From: an uncultured Prevotellaceae bacterium
GTDB taxonomy: Bacteria > Bacteroidota > Bacteroidia > Bacteroidales > Bacteroidaceae
Assembly (NCBI GenBank): GCA_902477365.1
Contig: CABSGW010000052.1
Span: forward strand, 1-12,969
Reading direction: 5' to 3'
Length of the DNA stretch: 12,969 nucleotides
The first letter of the stretch is position 1; each line of letters opens with the position of its first letter. Positions 6,329-12,969 of this stretch are shown piece after piece. The position numbers were made by a program, and so were the translations under genes. The notes beneath the pieces are model-generated. The model saw nothing but the letters and a program-made list of their open reading frames with translations. It made no database searches and was not told the DNA's origin.

Positions 6329-7258
6329 ATGGAACTAAGACAACTGAAATATTTTATCAAAGTAGCCGAATTGCTTAACTATTCGGAAGCCTCTAAAGCA
6401 CTGTGCATCACGCAAAGCACGCTCTCCCAGCAAATCAAGCAGCTGGAAGCAGAATTGGATGTACAGTTGTTTCAGCGTAACAGTCATACGGTTTCGCTGA
6501 CCGAGGCCGGTTACGAACTGTTGCCTCATGCACGTTCCACCGTGAGTAGCGCCACCTCTTGCATCGACCATATTCACGACCTGCAAGGTTTGCAAACCGG
6601 TACGTTGAATATCGGGGTCACGTATACTTTCAGTCCCATACTTACCGAAACCGTGCTGACGTTTATGAAGCGTTATCCAGGTATCAAGCTGAATATCCAT
6701 TATAAAAGTATGGAGGAACTGATGGAAGAACTGGAACGCCGCGAAGTGGACTTTGTGCTGTCGTTCAAGCCCACGCGCCATTATCCCCGTATCGAGTCGC
6801 ACATTCTGTTCGATAACCACTTGGATATTATTGTGTCCGAACATCATCCCTTGGCGCGAGAACAAAAAATTACCATGGGGCAACTCGAACGCTACGATCT
6901 GGCCCTGCCGGCCAGGGGATTGCAAGCCCGCAATGCTTTCGATGCGATCGCTTCGCGCGGTGACTACGATTTTCGTGTGCGTATCGAGTTGAATGAAGTG
7001 AATATTCTGCTGAGACTTATTAAGGAAAGTAATCTGGTGACCATTCTGTCCGAAGCGGCCATTCATAATGAAATCGGCTTGAAAGCCATTCCTTTTGATG
7101 TGCCCAACAACGAGATGGAAGGATGTATCCATGTGTTGAAAGATGCTTATAAGAAAAACTCTGCCAAAGAGTTTGTACGCTTACTCTGCGAGAGTAATGC
7201 AATACGCGAACGCATCAACCGGTGGTTGGGCGAGAGTGTTGGCTCGCTTCGAGACTGA
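6329..7258 (+). CDS. LysR-type transcriptional regulator (CynR/OxyR-like subgroup)
   Basis: A 309-residue DNA-binding regulator. The N-terminal winged helix-turn-helix begins MELRQLKYFIKVAE and has its recognition region around 18-37 (SEASKALCITQSTLSQQIKQ), followed by the LFQRNSHTVSLTEAG wing (48-61). A linker helix leads into a periplasmic-binding-protein-like effector domain (about 92-298) beginning TGTLNIGVTYTFSPIL. I see no obvious pair of OxyR-type redox cysteines, so a small-molecule co-inducer is more likely. Unusually for LysR genes it is not divergent from its likely target: it is the last gene of the exporter operon, 16 bp after the YjjB-like gene. Control of the 4841 promoter by this protein is inference from gene order. 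It ends before the large inverted-repeat terminator. Confidence 0.93.
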   Translation: MELRQLKYFIKVAELLNYSEASKALCITQSTLSQQIKQLEAELDVQLFQRNSHTVSLTEAGYELLPHARSTVSSATSCIDHIHDLQGLQTGTLNIGVTYTFSPILTETVLTFMKRYPGIKLNIHYKSMEELMEELERREVDFVLSFKPTRHYPRIESHILFDNHLDIIVSEHHPLAREQKITMGQLERYDLALPARGLQARNAFDAIASRGDYDFRVRIELNEVNILLRLIKESNLVTILSEAAIHNEIGLKAIPFDVPNNEMEGCIHVLKDAYKKNSAKEFVRLLCESNAIRERINRWLGESVGSLRD

Positions 7259-7319
7259 CCGGTTCCTGTTTCGCGTTTGATGGAGGGGGATGCGTAGGGG
7301 GTATCCTTCTCCTTTCGTT

Positions 7320-7374
7320 TATCTAGCAAAAACCGCCAATGAAAATTGCTTTCATTGGCGGTTTTTGCTAGATA
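7320..7374. terminator. Bidirectional terminator: perfect 25-bp inverted repeat
   Basis: Arms 7320-7344 and 7350-7374 are exact reverse complements around the 5-nt loop ATTGC. The stem holds a GC core (ACCGCCAATG) flanked by A5 on one arm and T5 on the other, so on either strand the transcript ends with a hairpin plus a U-run. It lies between convergent genes (LysR ending at 7258 on +, sugar transferase ending at 7393 on -), exactly where a shared terminator is needed. The stem is longer than most terminators. Confidence 0.85.
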
Positions 7375-7392
7375 GATCTATTCCGATTTGGC

Positions 7393-8019
7393 TTAAAACT
7401 TTTTCCCCGAAACAATGTTGATGAATGTGTTCCACAGAATTTTAAAGTCCAGTCCCCACGACCGGTGTTCCAGGTAGTATAAGTCATATTCCAGCCGCTT
7501 TACCATTTTTTCTACCGTGTCCGTGTATCCGTTGTACAGGGTGGCATACGAAGTCACGCCCGGCCTTATCTGGTAAAGGCACATATATCTGGAGTCTTTT
7601 TCCATAATTTGGTCTATGTAGAACTGTCTTTCTGGTCTCGGTCCTATGAAAGCCATGTCTCCACAAAACACATTCCACAGTTGCGGCAATTCATCCAAAT
7701 GGTGTTCACGCAGAAATTTTCCGACCTTCGTCAACCTCTTGTCTTTTCCCTGCGTGTATAGTTTGGGGCCTCCCTTTTCCGCATCCAACGTCATGCTTCT
7801 GAACTTGTAGATGTAAAAAGGTCTGCCAAACCGGCCTATTCGTTCCTGTTTGAAGATGGCTGGTCCTCCATCCTCTCTCTTTACGGCGATGTAACAAATC
7901 AGTATCAGTGGCGAAAAAACGATTAACGCCACCAGTGCAATAAGCATGTCTACAATGCGTTTCACGTTCCGTTCAAACGCATTCATCCCATCGGGAATAA
8001 ATTTCGGATGTTGTGTCAT
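7393..8019 (-). CDS. Polyprenyl-phosphate sugar-1-phosphate transferase (bacterial sugar transferase, PglC/WcaJ-type)
   Basis: Membrane-associated initiating enzyme: it moves a phospho-sugar from a UDP-sugar to undecaprenyl phosphate and so starts polysaccharide repeat-unit assembly. The 208 residues form a single small PGT domain. A hydrophobic reentrant helix lies at about 21-45, with the Ser-Pro kink at 36-37. FKQERIGRFGRPFYIYKFRSM (56-76) is the family core, and the catalytic Asp109-Glu110 dyad sits in LDELPQLWNV. GPRPE (126-130) and RPGVT (152-156) complete the signature. It lacks the N-terminal multi-TM domain of full WcaJ/WbaP. It is the last gene of the - strand glycan cluster, 23 bp after the GT2 gene, and its base composition is closer to the left half of the window than to the rest of the cluster. 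Sugar specificity cannot be told; ATG at 8019. Confidence 0.94.
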   Translation of the reverse strand: MTQHPKFIPDGMNAFERNVKRIVDMLIALVALIVFSPLILICYIAVKREDGGPAIFKQERIGRFGRPFYIYKFRSMTLDAEKGGPKLYTQGKDKRLTKVGKFLREHHLDELPQLWNVFCGDMAFIGPRPERQFYIDQIMEKDSRYMCLYQIRPGVTSYATLYNGYTDTVEKMVKRLEYDLYYLEHRSWGLDFKILWNTFINIVSGKKF

Positions 8020-8042
8020 GATGCAATAAATATATAAAGGGG

Positions 8043-8795
8043 TTATTTCTTATATTTTGCGAATGCTTTCCATAAATAGAAAAGGAAATAATAGGTTGAT
8101 TTTAACCAACTTAATTTCTCTATTTTACGATAAATGAACCAAGTCCAACGAAAAACTTCTAATTTATTCGCAGATACAGATCCTTTTCGAATTGTATATA
8201 AGGCTGATACCGTATTGGTGTTTAGTGCGAGAAATCCTTTCTTTAAAATAGAAAGCCATAAAACATAATCTTCGTGATGTACTTTTTGCATGTAGATTTT
8301 ACCTACTTTTTGGGTATCATACATACCGGTAAGGTTTCCTATAACATTCCCTTTCAATAATTGCTTGTAGTCAATAACAAAAGGCCCTGCAATGACACGG
8401 TTATTTCTTAGTCCATTTTCATCCACTTTTTCATAATTAGAAAAGACTACAGCGATATTCTGATATTGTAATACGGCAACTTGTTCTTCTAATTTAGTTG
8501 GCAACCAGCAATCATCGCTATCTAAAAAAGCAATGAATCGTCCCTGAGCGTTTTCTATGCCAATATTTCTAGGTGTAACGGGAGAGCCTGACGGCTTTTC
8601 TGTTTTGAAATAATGTATTCTGTTATCTTTTTCTGCGTATTGATGTATGATGGTGGCCGAATTGTCTGAGGAGCAATCATCAACAATTAGCATTTCCCAA
8701 TTCTGTAATGTTTGTGATTGTACCGATTCTATAGCTCTACTTATAAAAGGAGCAGAGTTATAGCATGGAGTTATGATGGAGATTAAGGAATTCAT
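8043..8795 (-). CDS. Family 2 glycosyltransferase
   Basis: Cytosolic, membrane-associated GT-A enzyme that adds one sugar to the lipid-linked repeat unit. I start it at the ATG whose complement ends at 8795, giving 250 residues beginning MNSLISIITPCYNSAPF; the frame extends to 8837 through a TTG, but those residues precede the conserved first strand and look non-coding. Motifs are the nucleotide-binding VDDCSSDNS (38-46), the metal-binding FLDSDDCW (90-97) and the HHEDYVLWLSILKKG catalytic-base segment (173-187). The last 30 residues are aromatic and basic (LSWLKSTYYFLFYLWKAFAKYKK), probably a membrane-contacting tail. The 161-bp gap to the upstream GT4 gene is wide for this cluster and may hold regulatory sequence. 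The sugar donor is unknown. Confidence 0.92.
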   Translation of the reverse strand: MNSLISIITPCYNSAPFISRAIESVQSQTLQNWEMLIVDDCSSDNSATIIHQYAEKDNRIHYFKTEKPSGSPVTPRNIGIENAQGRFIAFLDSDDCWLPTKLEEQVAVLQYQNIAVVFSNYEKVDENGLRNNRVIAGPFVIDYKQLLKGNVIGNLTGMYDTQKVGKIYMQKVHHEDYVLWLSILKKGFLALNTNTVSALYTIRKGSVSANKLEVFRWTWFIYRKIEKLSWLKSTYYFLFYLWKAFAKYKK

Positions 8796-8956
8796 AAAGC
8801 GCAATTGGTGTATAACTTCTTGGTCAATATGTCCCAAAGTCTACTTTAATCATTGTCTTTGGGAAGAAATTTCATATAAAGAAAATTTTTGGGGTAATCT
8901 AGATTGTATTCTAAAAATAGAGCAATAGATTATCAACTTGTTGTTGAAGGAATCTT
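8796..8956 (-). other. Intergenic gap in the polysaccharide cluster without a recognisable gene
   Basis: This 161-bp A/T-rich stretch is the widest gap in the - strand cluster. I see no coding ORF of useful length and no match to the TAnnTTTG promoter element. A 7-bp inverted repeat, CCCAAAG (8833-8839) with CTTTGGG (8857-8863) around a 17-nt loop, is the only structure found and is weak. Confidence 0.4.
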
Positions 8957-10042
8957 TTAGTTGTTACCCTTTATAACCGTTTGATAAATGCTGATGGTCT
9001 GTTTTGCAATTGTTTCCCAAGTATATGGCAATGTAGCCTTTCGGGCATTTTCGTTTAGAGTCTTTTTCCTTTTAGGAAATTCATCTAATGCCATAATAAG
9101 TGTTTGGGCAATTGTATTACTATCTAAATCTGTAATCCATCCACATTCATTATCTTCGATTATTTTTTGCATGTTGGTTTGGGGTGTTATGACACAAGGT
9201 ATCCCATGTGATAACGCTTCTAAAACGGACATGGGCATACCTTCGTATCTGGATGTGAGGACGTATATGTCCGAGTTTTTAAAAGCCATTTCTTTTTTTT
9301 CATTTATAGCCATACCGTGGTAGAATATATTTCCTGTTTTCTTTATGTTGGCAAACAATTGCTCAAATGCAAATTGTTCTTTTGTGCTGTCTGCTTCTCC
9401 GTAAAAGTGAAATTCGAATTTGTCTGTATACCCCTTATTACAAAGATGTTGTATAGCATGTATCAAGAGGTCTAGGCCTTTATGGTGTATATTCAATCTT
9501 GCAAGAAATATAAAGCGTATTTTAGAGTCTCTGGAGGAGGTAAAAGAAAGGGGTGTTGTAACACCATTTGGAATTATATAGCTCTCTTTTCTTTTTGATG
9601 TGAATATACAGTTTTCTAATTCTTTCTGGTTCAGATAAATAACAGCAGACGCTTTTTCAATGAATTTATTTACCCATAGAATATTAGCAAGTTTCTTTTT
9701 CCAATAACTTTTTTTTTGGTTCTCAATGGTTGTTCCTCCATGAGGTTCAATTAAATATGGAATATTGTTTTCAACGAGATAATTTGCAAAGCGAAAATAA
9801 GGTAGTTTATAGATTGAGTGGAATACAACAATATCTGGTTTTATTTGATTGATTGTTTTTTGAAACTTCGTGGACGAATAAATGTAATATTCTTCTTTAA
9901 AAATCTTTGTTTTATTGTCAATCAAGTTCAAGACGAATACAGTGTGCCCTAATCTTTTTTGATACAAGTATAAAGCTGTTATAACAGTTTTTATGCCATT
10001 ACAAAGTTCATAGTTAAGTTCTGCAATATGTATTATGTTCAT
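8957..10042 (-). CDS. Family 4 (GT-B) glycosyltransferase
   Basis: A 361-residue retaining glycosyltransferase acting at the cytosolic face of the membrane in repeat-unit synthesis. It begins MNIIHIAELN. The N-terminal Rossmann domain (about 1-165) has the EPHGG element (99-103) and ends at YIIPNGV (155-161), the usual domain hinge. The C-terminal donor-binding domain carries FLARLNIHHKGLDLLIHA (179-196), FYGEADS (213-219) and the nucleotide-sugar EX7E motif Glu267-Glu275 in RYEGMPMSVLEALSHGIPCVIT. Base composition is strongly A/T-biased compared with genes left of 8000. It lies 66 bp after the polymerase gene. Acceptor and sugar are unknown. Confidence 0.93.
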   Translation of the reverse strand: MNIIHIAELNYELCNGIKTVITALYLYQKRLGHTVFVLNLIDNKTKIFKEEYYIYSSTKFQKTINQIKPDIVVFHSIYKLPYFRFANYLVENNIPYLIEPHGGTTIENQKKSYWKKKLANILWVNKFIEKASAVIYLNQKELENCIFTSKRKESYIIPNGVTTPLSFTSSRDSKIRFIFLARLNIHHKGLDLLIHAIQHLCNKGYTDKFEFHFYGEADSTKEQFAFEQLFANIKKTGNIFYHGMAINEKKEMAFKNSDIYVLTSRYEGMPMSVLEALSHGIPCVITPQTNMQKIIEDNECGWITDLDSNTIAQTLIMALDEFPKRKKTLNENARKATLPYTWETIAKQTISIYQTVIKGNN

Positions 10043-10089
10043 AATGATGGAGCGTTTCCAATGATGTATATTTAAATGCGATAATTGAA

Positions 10090-10114
10090 TTCTAATATTC
10101 CTTTAATATTAGAA
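10090..10114. repeat. A/T-rich inverted repeat at the end of the EpsG-like gene
   Basis: TTCTAATATT (10090-10099) and AATATTAGAA (10105-10114) are perfect 10-bp complements with a 5-nt loop. The structure covers the polymerase stop codon (10109-10111 on the - strand). It has no T-tract on the - strand, so it is at best a weak attenuator or an mRNA 3'-end processing signal. Confidence 0.4.
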
Positions 10115-11203
10115 GAAGAATTCATAAGGATAAACAATATTCCATTCAGGACGATAAGTGAGAATGAGATAATAATAAGCTATATAAAAAGCTGTTATAC
10201 TAATGCTCATTATAACTTTATTGCTACTTCTTATTTTTGTCAACGCATAAGGTATAGCTATGATGTTGAATATAGAAAAATACCAAGTTATGCGCTCCAT
10301 GTTTGCGAACCAGAGTGCCGTGATTTGTATTAAGATACCAATCATCAGTATCCAGGTGATATCTGAACCATATAGTTGTTTATTCTTGTAATTTTTTAAT
10401 TTGTATCCTTTATTCAGATAGAAGAATAAGAAGATAATAACATTCATGAATAAGATAATAGCCGGAGCAATTTTTCCTCCTGCCATGTATTCTGAATCTT
10501 CATAGTAATAGGGAAGTATACCGGATGAGATCATGAATGTAATAATAGCACCTAAAACAAAAATAGTAAGACAAGCCATGATGAAGTATTTTAGGTACTT
10601 CGGTTTATAGGTTATCTTGGTAAAGGGCCAAATTAATAAGAATATGATTGCAGATTGGTGCATTGTATATGCCAACAGTACCAATAGAAGGAATTGCCAA
10701 TGTCCTCCTTTCTTTAAATACATATAGCTCCATAAGGTAAACCCTGTAGCAATCGCTTGCCTCATGATATTCATATAAGCATCGTGATAACGAACAAAAA
10801 AGAATACGATAATGGTCATTCCGACATAAGGGGAATATTCTTTTACGAATTTGTATGTGATACTGTACACAAATAAGCCTACTATAATTTGCAGAAAAAA
10901 AAAGTTATCACATATCAAGGAACTTATTTTATTCAAATAAATAAATCCCAATTCAAAACGAGGTGAAAATATATCCAGTTGTGTAAATGGGAAAAACTTA
11001 ACTTTTTCAAAAAGATCTGCATATGTTTCTGTATCATTCCCTATATGAGAGGATCGCAAACAATAAAGAGCTCCTAGGAAAATAAAGCTGATTTTGATTT
11101 GTGCTGAACTGTCTTTCCTAATTGAATGATCATATTTCAAATGGTTGATTAGAAAAAAAAATTGTACCATTAGAATAAAGGTTGGAATGAAAATGATAGA
11201 CAT
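10109..11203 (-). CDS. EpsG/Wzy-like polysaccharide polymerase (multi-pass membrane protein)
   Basis: Probable repeat-unit polymerase in the inner membrane: in Wzx/Wzy systems it joins lipid-linked repeats on the periplasmic side. The 364 residues are mostly hydrophobic, with about ten membrane segments. Pattern elements of the EpsG family are visible: an Arg followed by GNDTETYADLF (Arg50, 55-65), PRFELGFIYLNKI (81-93), MRQAIATGF (147-155) and the MHQSAI motif (181-186). These match what is known of the family at motif level only, since EpsG/Wzy proteins diverge widely. The start codon overlaps the stop of the upstream GT2 by one base (TAATG on the - strand), indicating translational coupling. 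No flippase is seen in the window. An alternative role such as O-acyltransferase is less likely given the motifs. Confidence 0.85.
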   Translation of the reverse strand: MSIIFIPTFILMVQFFFLINHLKYDHSIRKDSSAQIKISFIFLGALYCLRSSHIGNDTETYADLFEKVKFFPFTQLDIFSPRFELGFIYLNKISSLICDNFFFLQIIVGLFVYSITYKFVKEYSPYVGMTIIVFFFVRYHDAYMNIMRQAIATGFTLWSYMYLKKGGHWQFLLLVLLAYTMHQSAIIFLLIWPFTKITYKPKYLKYFIMACLTIFVLGAIITFMISSGILPYYYEDSEYMAGGKIAPAIILFMNVIIFLFFYLNKGYKLKNYKNKQLYGSDITWILMIGILIQITALWFANMERITWYFSIFNIIAIPYALTKIRSSNKVIMSISITAFYIAYYYLILTYRPEWNIVYPYEFFF

Positions 11204-12186
11204 TAGGCTCTTATTTTATTTCTTGTTTTTTTGATATGAAAAACAAGATGTTTGTTTTGGTGTTTTTTGATGATATCGTATATTTTTTTTGATAGTAATG
11301 GAGAGTGATAGGCTAATTTTAATAATACTTTTTTGCTTAATGGAGCATGCGGCGGAAAGTGATTCTTTAAATCTTCCAATGTTGTGCTTAGCTCCTTCAA
11401 ATTAGACATGGTTAATTCTAACCATGCTTTTTTATAGAGTAAATATGAATATATATATTGGAAATAAATGGATGTAAATACATCTCTTAAATATTGATCT
11501 AGTTTAAGGAGTTGAGTATAGGCGACTGTTGGGTCTTTTGTGATGGATTGTAGATTTGTTACTTTATCATAATGATAAAAGGCTTTATTTAGATAACTTA
11601 TTTTAGGGTTATTACAGACAATGCTTATTGTTACAAATAAATCTTCATACATTCTTAAACTAAAAGGAAAATGAATATTATAGCGTTTGTAATAAGTTCG
11701 TCGTATGAGCTTGTTACAACAACTGCCATGCAGTTGTTCTAATAATAGCTCACAAAGAATGGTTTTGTGGTCTAATGCAGGAGGTTGTTGTTTGATATAT
11801 TTAGTGTAATTTCCATATTCTTTGTAATAGTCGCAAATAACCATATCTGCATTTTCTTTTTTTGCCTTTCGGTAAAGTTCCTCCAGCATATTATTTTCCA
11901 CCCAGTCATCTGGATCTGCATGGATGGTGTATTCTCCCTGTGCATTATCTATTCCACATTGGCGTGCCGAACTTACTCCTCCATTCTCTTTATGGATCAC
12001 TTTTACACGGCTGTCCTTCTGGGAATATTCATCACAAATAGCTCCTGAGCGATCGGAACTTCCATCGTCCACAAGAATTACTTCAAAGTCCGTAAAAGTT
12101 TGTGCCAGCAGGCTGTCCACGCATTTATGTAGATAATTTTCGGCCTTATAGACAGGAATGATAACGGATATAGCTGGTTTTTTCAT
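11203..12186 (-). CDS. Family 2 glycosyltransferase (tandem paralogue, complete copy)
   Basis: A 327-residue GT-A glycosyltransferase for repeat-unit assembly. It begins MKKPAISVIIPVYKAENYL. VDDGSSDRSG (39-48) binds the nucleotide, ENGGVSSARQCGID (67-80) is the usual family segment, HADPDDWV (89-96) supplies the DxD metal site, and YEDLF (180-184) supplies the likely catalytic base. The C-terminal third is basic and less conserved (KKHQNK, KKTRNKIRA), probably associating with the membrane. It is a close paralogue of the gene 45 bp upstream: the part visible in both is about four-fifths identical over 80 residues, then diverges. Its stop shares one base with the polymerase start. Different C-terminal halves suggest the two copies use different acceptors; that is inference. 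Confidence 0.93.
   Translation of the reverse strand: MKKPAISVIIPVYKAENYLHKCVDSLLAQTFTDFEVILVDDGSSDRSGAICDEYSQKDSRVKVIHKENGGVSSARQCGIDNAQGEYTIHADPDDWVENNMLEELYRKAKKENADMVICDYYKEYGNYTKYIKQQPPALDHKTILCELLLEQLHGSCCNKLIRRTYYKRYNIHFPFSLRMYEDLFVTISIVCNNPKISYLNKAFYHYDKVTNLQSITKDPTVAYTQLLKLDQYLRDVFTSIYFQYIYSYLLYKKAWLELTMSNLKELSTTLEDLKNHFPPHAPLSKKVLLKLAYHSPLLSKKIYDIIKKHQNKHLVFHIKKTRNKIRA
11718..11738. repeat. Small hairpin inside the GT2 gene, shared in shifted form with its paralogue
   Basis: AACAACTGC (11718-11726) and GCAGTTGTT (11730-11738) are perfect 9-bp complements around CAT. The equivalent place in the paralogue (12749-12774) has a related 10-bp hairpin with a different loop. It lies in the stretch encoding QLHGSCCNK. 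Confidence 0.45.
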
Positions 12187-12231
12187 TATTCCTTTTATTA
12201 ATAGTATTCCAATGCTTGAATCTTGATTTAG

Positions 12232-12969
12232 TCAACGAAATAGTGGTCTAATGACTGATTTTATTGTTTGAATAAAAGCGAAATATAGATACATAAGATC
12301 ATACCATTGTTGATGTGTTATGGCATAGGATAATATTTTCGAAATAGACACAATATGTTTCGTCTTATTTAATGCACAATAGCGCTCATTAATTTCAGCG
12401 TACAATTGTATTATTTCCTCTTTCTTAAACAATCCTGACATGAAAGCAAGTTCTTTCGTAGCAGCCTTTACCTTGTATAATTCTTCGCTGTGGATCTTGC
12501 TGTCAAGCTTATTAGCAAAGTAGTTCACAAAATGTATTTGCGATTTGACTCCTTCGATTGAAATCTTTCGAACGATAGAATTAGGGTTGGAATAATTATC
12601 ATAATGATAAAATGCCTTTGGTAGATAGTTTACTCGTATGCCAGAATATAATAAGTCGCAATTAACAAACAGATCTTCCCAACGATTGATGTTTTCAGGA
12701 AATTTTATGTTATGGTTGTTGTAACAAACTCGTCGAACGAGTTTGTTACAACAACTGCCATGCAGCAGTTGTTGGAACAATTCGCACAAAACTGTTTTAT
12801 GGTCTAATGCAGAAGGTTGCTGTTTGATATATTTAGTAAGATTCTTATATTCAACATAATAGTCACATATCACCATATCCGCATCTTCCTCCTTTGCTTT
12901 ACAGTAAAGCTCCTCCAGCATATCACATTCCACCCAATCATCTGGATCTGCATGAATGGTATATTCTCC
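12232..12969 (-). CDS. Family 2 glycosyltransferase (tandem paralogue, 5'-partial at window edge)
   Basis: The reading frame is open to the right edge, so the first roughly 83 residues are missing; 245 codons remain. The visible part starts GEYTIHADPDDWV, the same metal-binding DxD segment as the downstream copy, and includes RWEDLF, the probable catalytic-base motif, and KAFYHYD. There is no ATG at the visible start; a GTG at 12933 lies within the conserved motif and is not the true start. By hand count 65 of 80 residues match the neighbouring gene from GEYT to the RR after CCNKL; beyond KAFYHYD the two become unalike in sequence and length. The stretch encoding SCCNKLVRRVCYNN is a long DNA palindrome (12715-12755). 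Composition is A/T-rich like the rest of the cluster. Confidence 0.92.
   Translation of the reverse strand, partial: GEYTIHADPDDWVECDMLEELYCKAKEEDADMVICDYYVEYKNLTKYIKQQPSALDHKTVLCELFQQLLHGSCCNKLVRRVCYNNHNIKFPENINRWEDLFVNCDLLYSGIRVNYLPKAFYHYDNYSNPNSIVRKISIEGVKSQIHFVNYFANKLDSKIHSEELYKVKAATKELAFMSGLFKKEEIIQLYAEINERYCALNKTKHIVSISKILSYAITHQQWYDLMYLYFAFIQTIKSVIRPLFR
12715..12774. repeat. 19-bp perfect palindrome overlapping a second 10-bp hairpin, within a coding region
   Basis: Arms 12715-12733 and 12737-12755 are exact reverse complements with a 3-nt loop (CGA). The right arm's end also forms the left arm of a second perfect hairpin: CAACAACTGC (12749-12758) with GCAGTTGTTG (12765-12774) around CATGCA. 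The shared CAACAAC segment can pair with only one partner at a time, so the two structures are mutually exclusive. The sequence is in frame in the edge GT2 gene (QQLLHGSCCNKLVRRVCYNN). The paralogue has the same peptide start but only an imperfect version of the long palindrome. Confidence 0.85.

Noticed and set aside
6335..7132. Long open frame on the - strand opposite the LysR gene
   Set aside because: The translation is rich in His and Gln with no domain pattern; it is a shadow of the LysR reading frame.
7320..7374. Invertible promoter of the kind that phase-varies Bacteroides capsules
   Set aside because: The arms enclose only 5 nt, so no promoter can lie between them, and the element sits at the 3' end of both convergent operons.
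8796..8837. N-terminal extension of the GT2 gene from a TTG
   Set aside because: GT2 proteins start just before the ISIITPCYN strand, which fits the ATG ending at 8795.
8988..9323. Open frame on the + strand within the GT4 gene
   Set aside because: It is antisense to a gene with a clear EX7E motif; the hydrophobic translation arises from the A/T-rich complement.
1..12969. tRNA or rRNA genes, CRISPR arrays, insertion sequences, phage genes
   Set aside because: Reading both strands showed no regularly spaced repeats, no transposase or integrase motifs and no recognisable RNA gene.

Overview
The window looks like the chromosome of a Bacteroidales bacterium (Bacteroides/Parabacteroides type). 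The evidence is a CBS-tailed ClC protein directly upstream of fmt, a lone Bacteroidetes-style ECF sigma factor, start codons without clear Shine-Dalgarno sites, and two exact matches to the Bacteroides -7 promoter element TAnnTTTG. The genus is an inference; no rRNA or species marker is present.

Left half (1-7258, all on the + strand, housekeeping-like composition). A 5'-truncated ClC chloride channel/transporter is followed after 6 bp by fmt (methionyl-tRNA formyltransferase). Then come an ECF sigma factor, a 42-codon ORF preceded by nested inverted repeats, and purT (formate-dependent GAR transformylase) with its own promoter candidate and a strong terminator. A second promoter candidate precedes what looks like a four-gene operon: a 54-residue single-pass membrane protein, a YjjP-like and a YjjB-like subunit (split ThrE-family exporter, succinate or threonine/serine type), and a LysR-type regulator. 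A perfect 25-bp inverted repeat with a 5-nt loop at 7320-7374 closes this block and serves the convergent block as well.

Right half (7393-12969, all on the - strand) is the 3' end of a surface polysaccharide (capsule, exopolysaccharide or O-antigen) cluster, read right to left: a GT2 glycosyltransferase cut by the window edge, a tandem GT2 paralogue, an EpsG/Wzy-like polymerase, a GT4 glycosyltransferase, another GT2, and finally the polyprenyl-phosphate sugar-1-phosphate transferase that would start each repeat unit. From about 8040 onward the DNA is much richer in A+T, as expected for an exchangeable glycan locus. No flippase or chain-length regulator lies inside the window; they would be expected beyond 12969.

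Most gene calls are ordinary families. The points most worth a second look are a 19-bp perfect palindrome with a competing overlapping hairpin inside the edge GT2 gene (12715-12774), the tandem GT2 duplication itself, the small membrane ORF overlapping the exporter start, the small ORF and nested palindromes after the sigma gene, and a ClC protein whose internal proton glutamate position is valine. I did not find a clearly undescribed multi-gene system.
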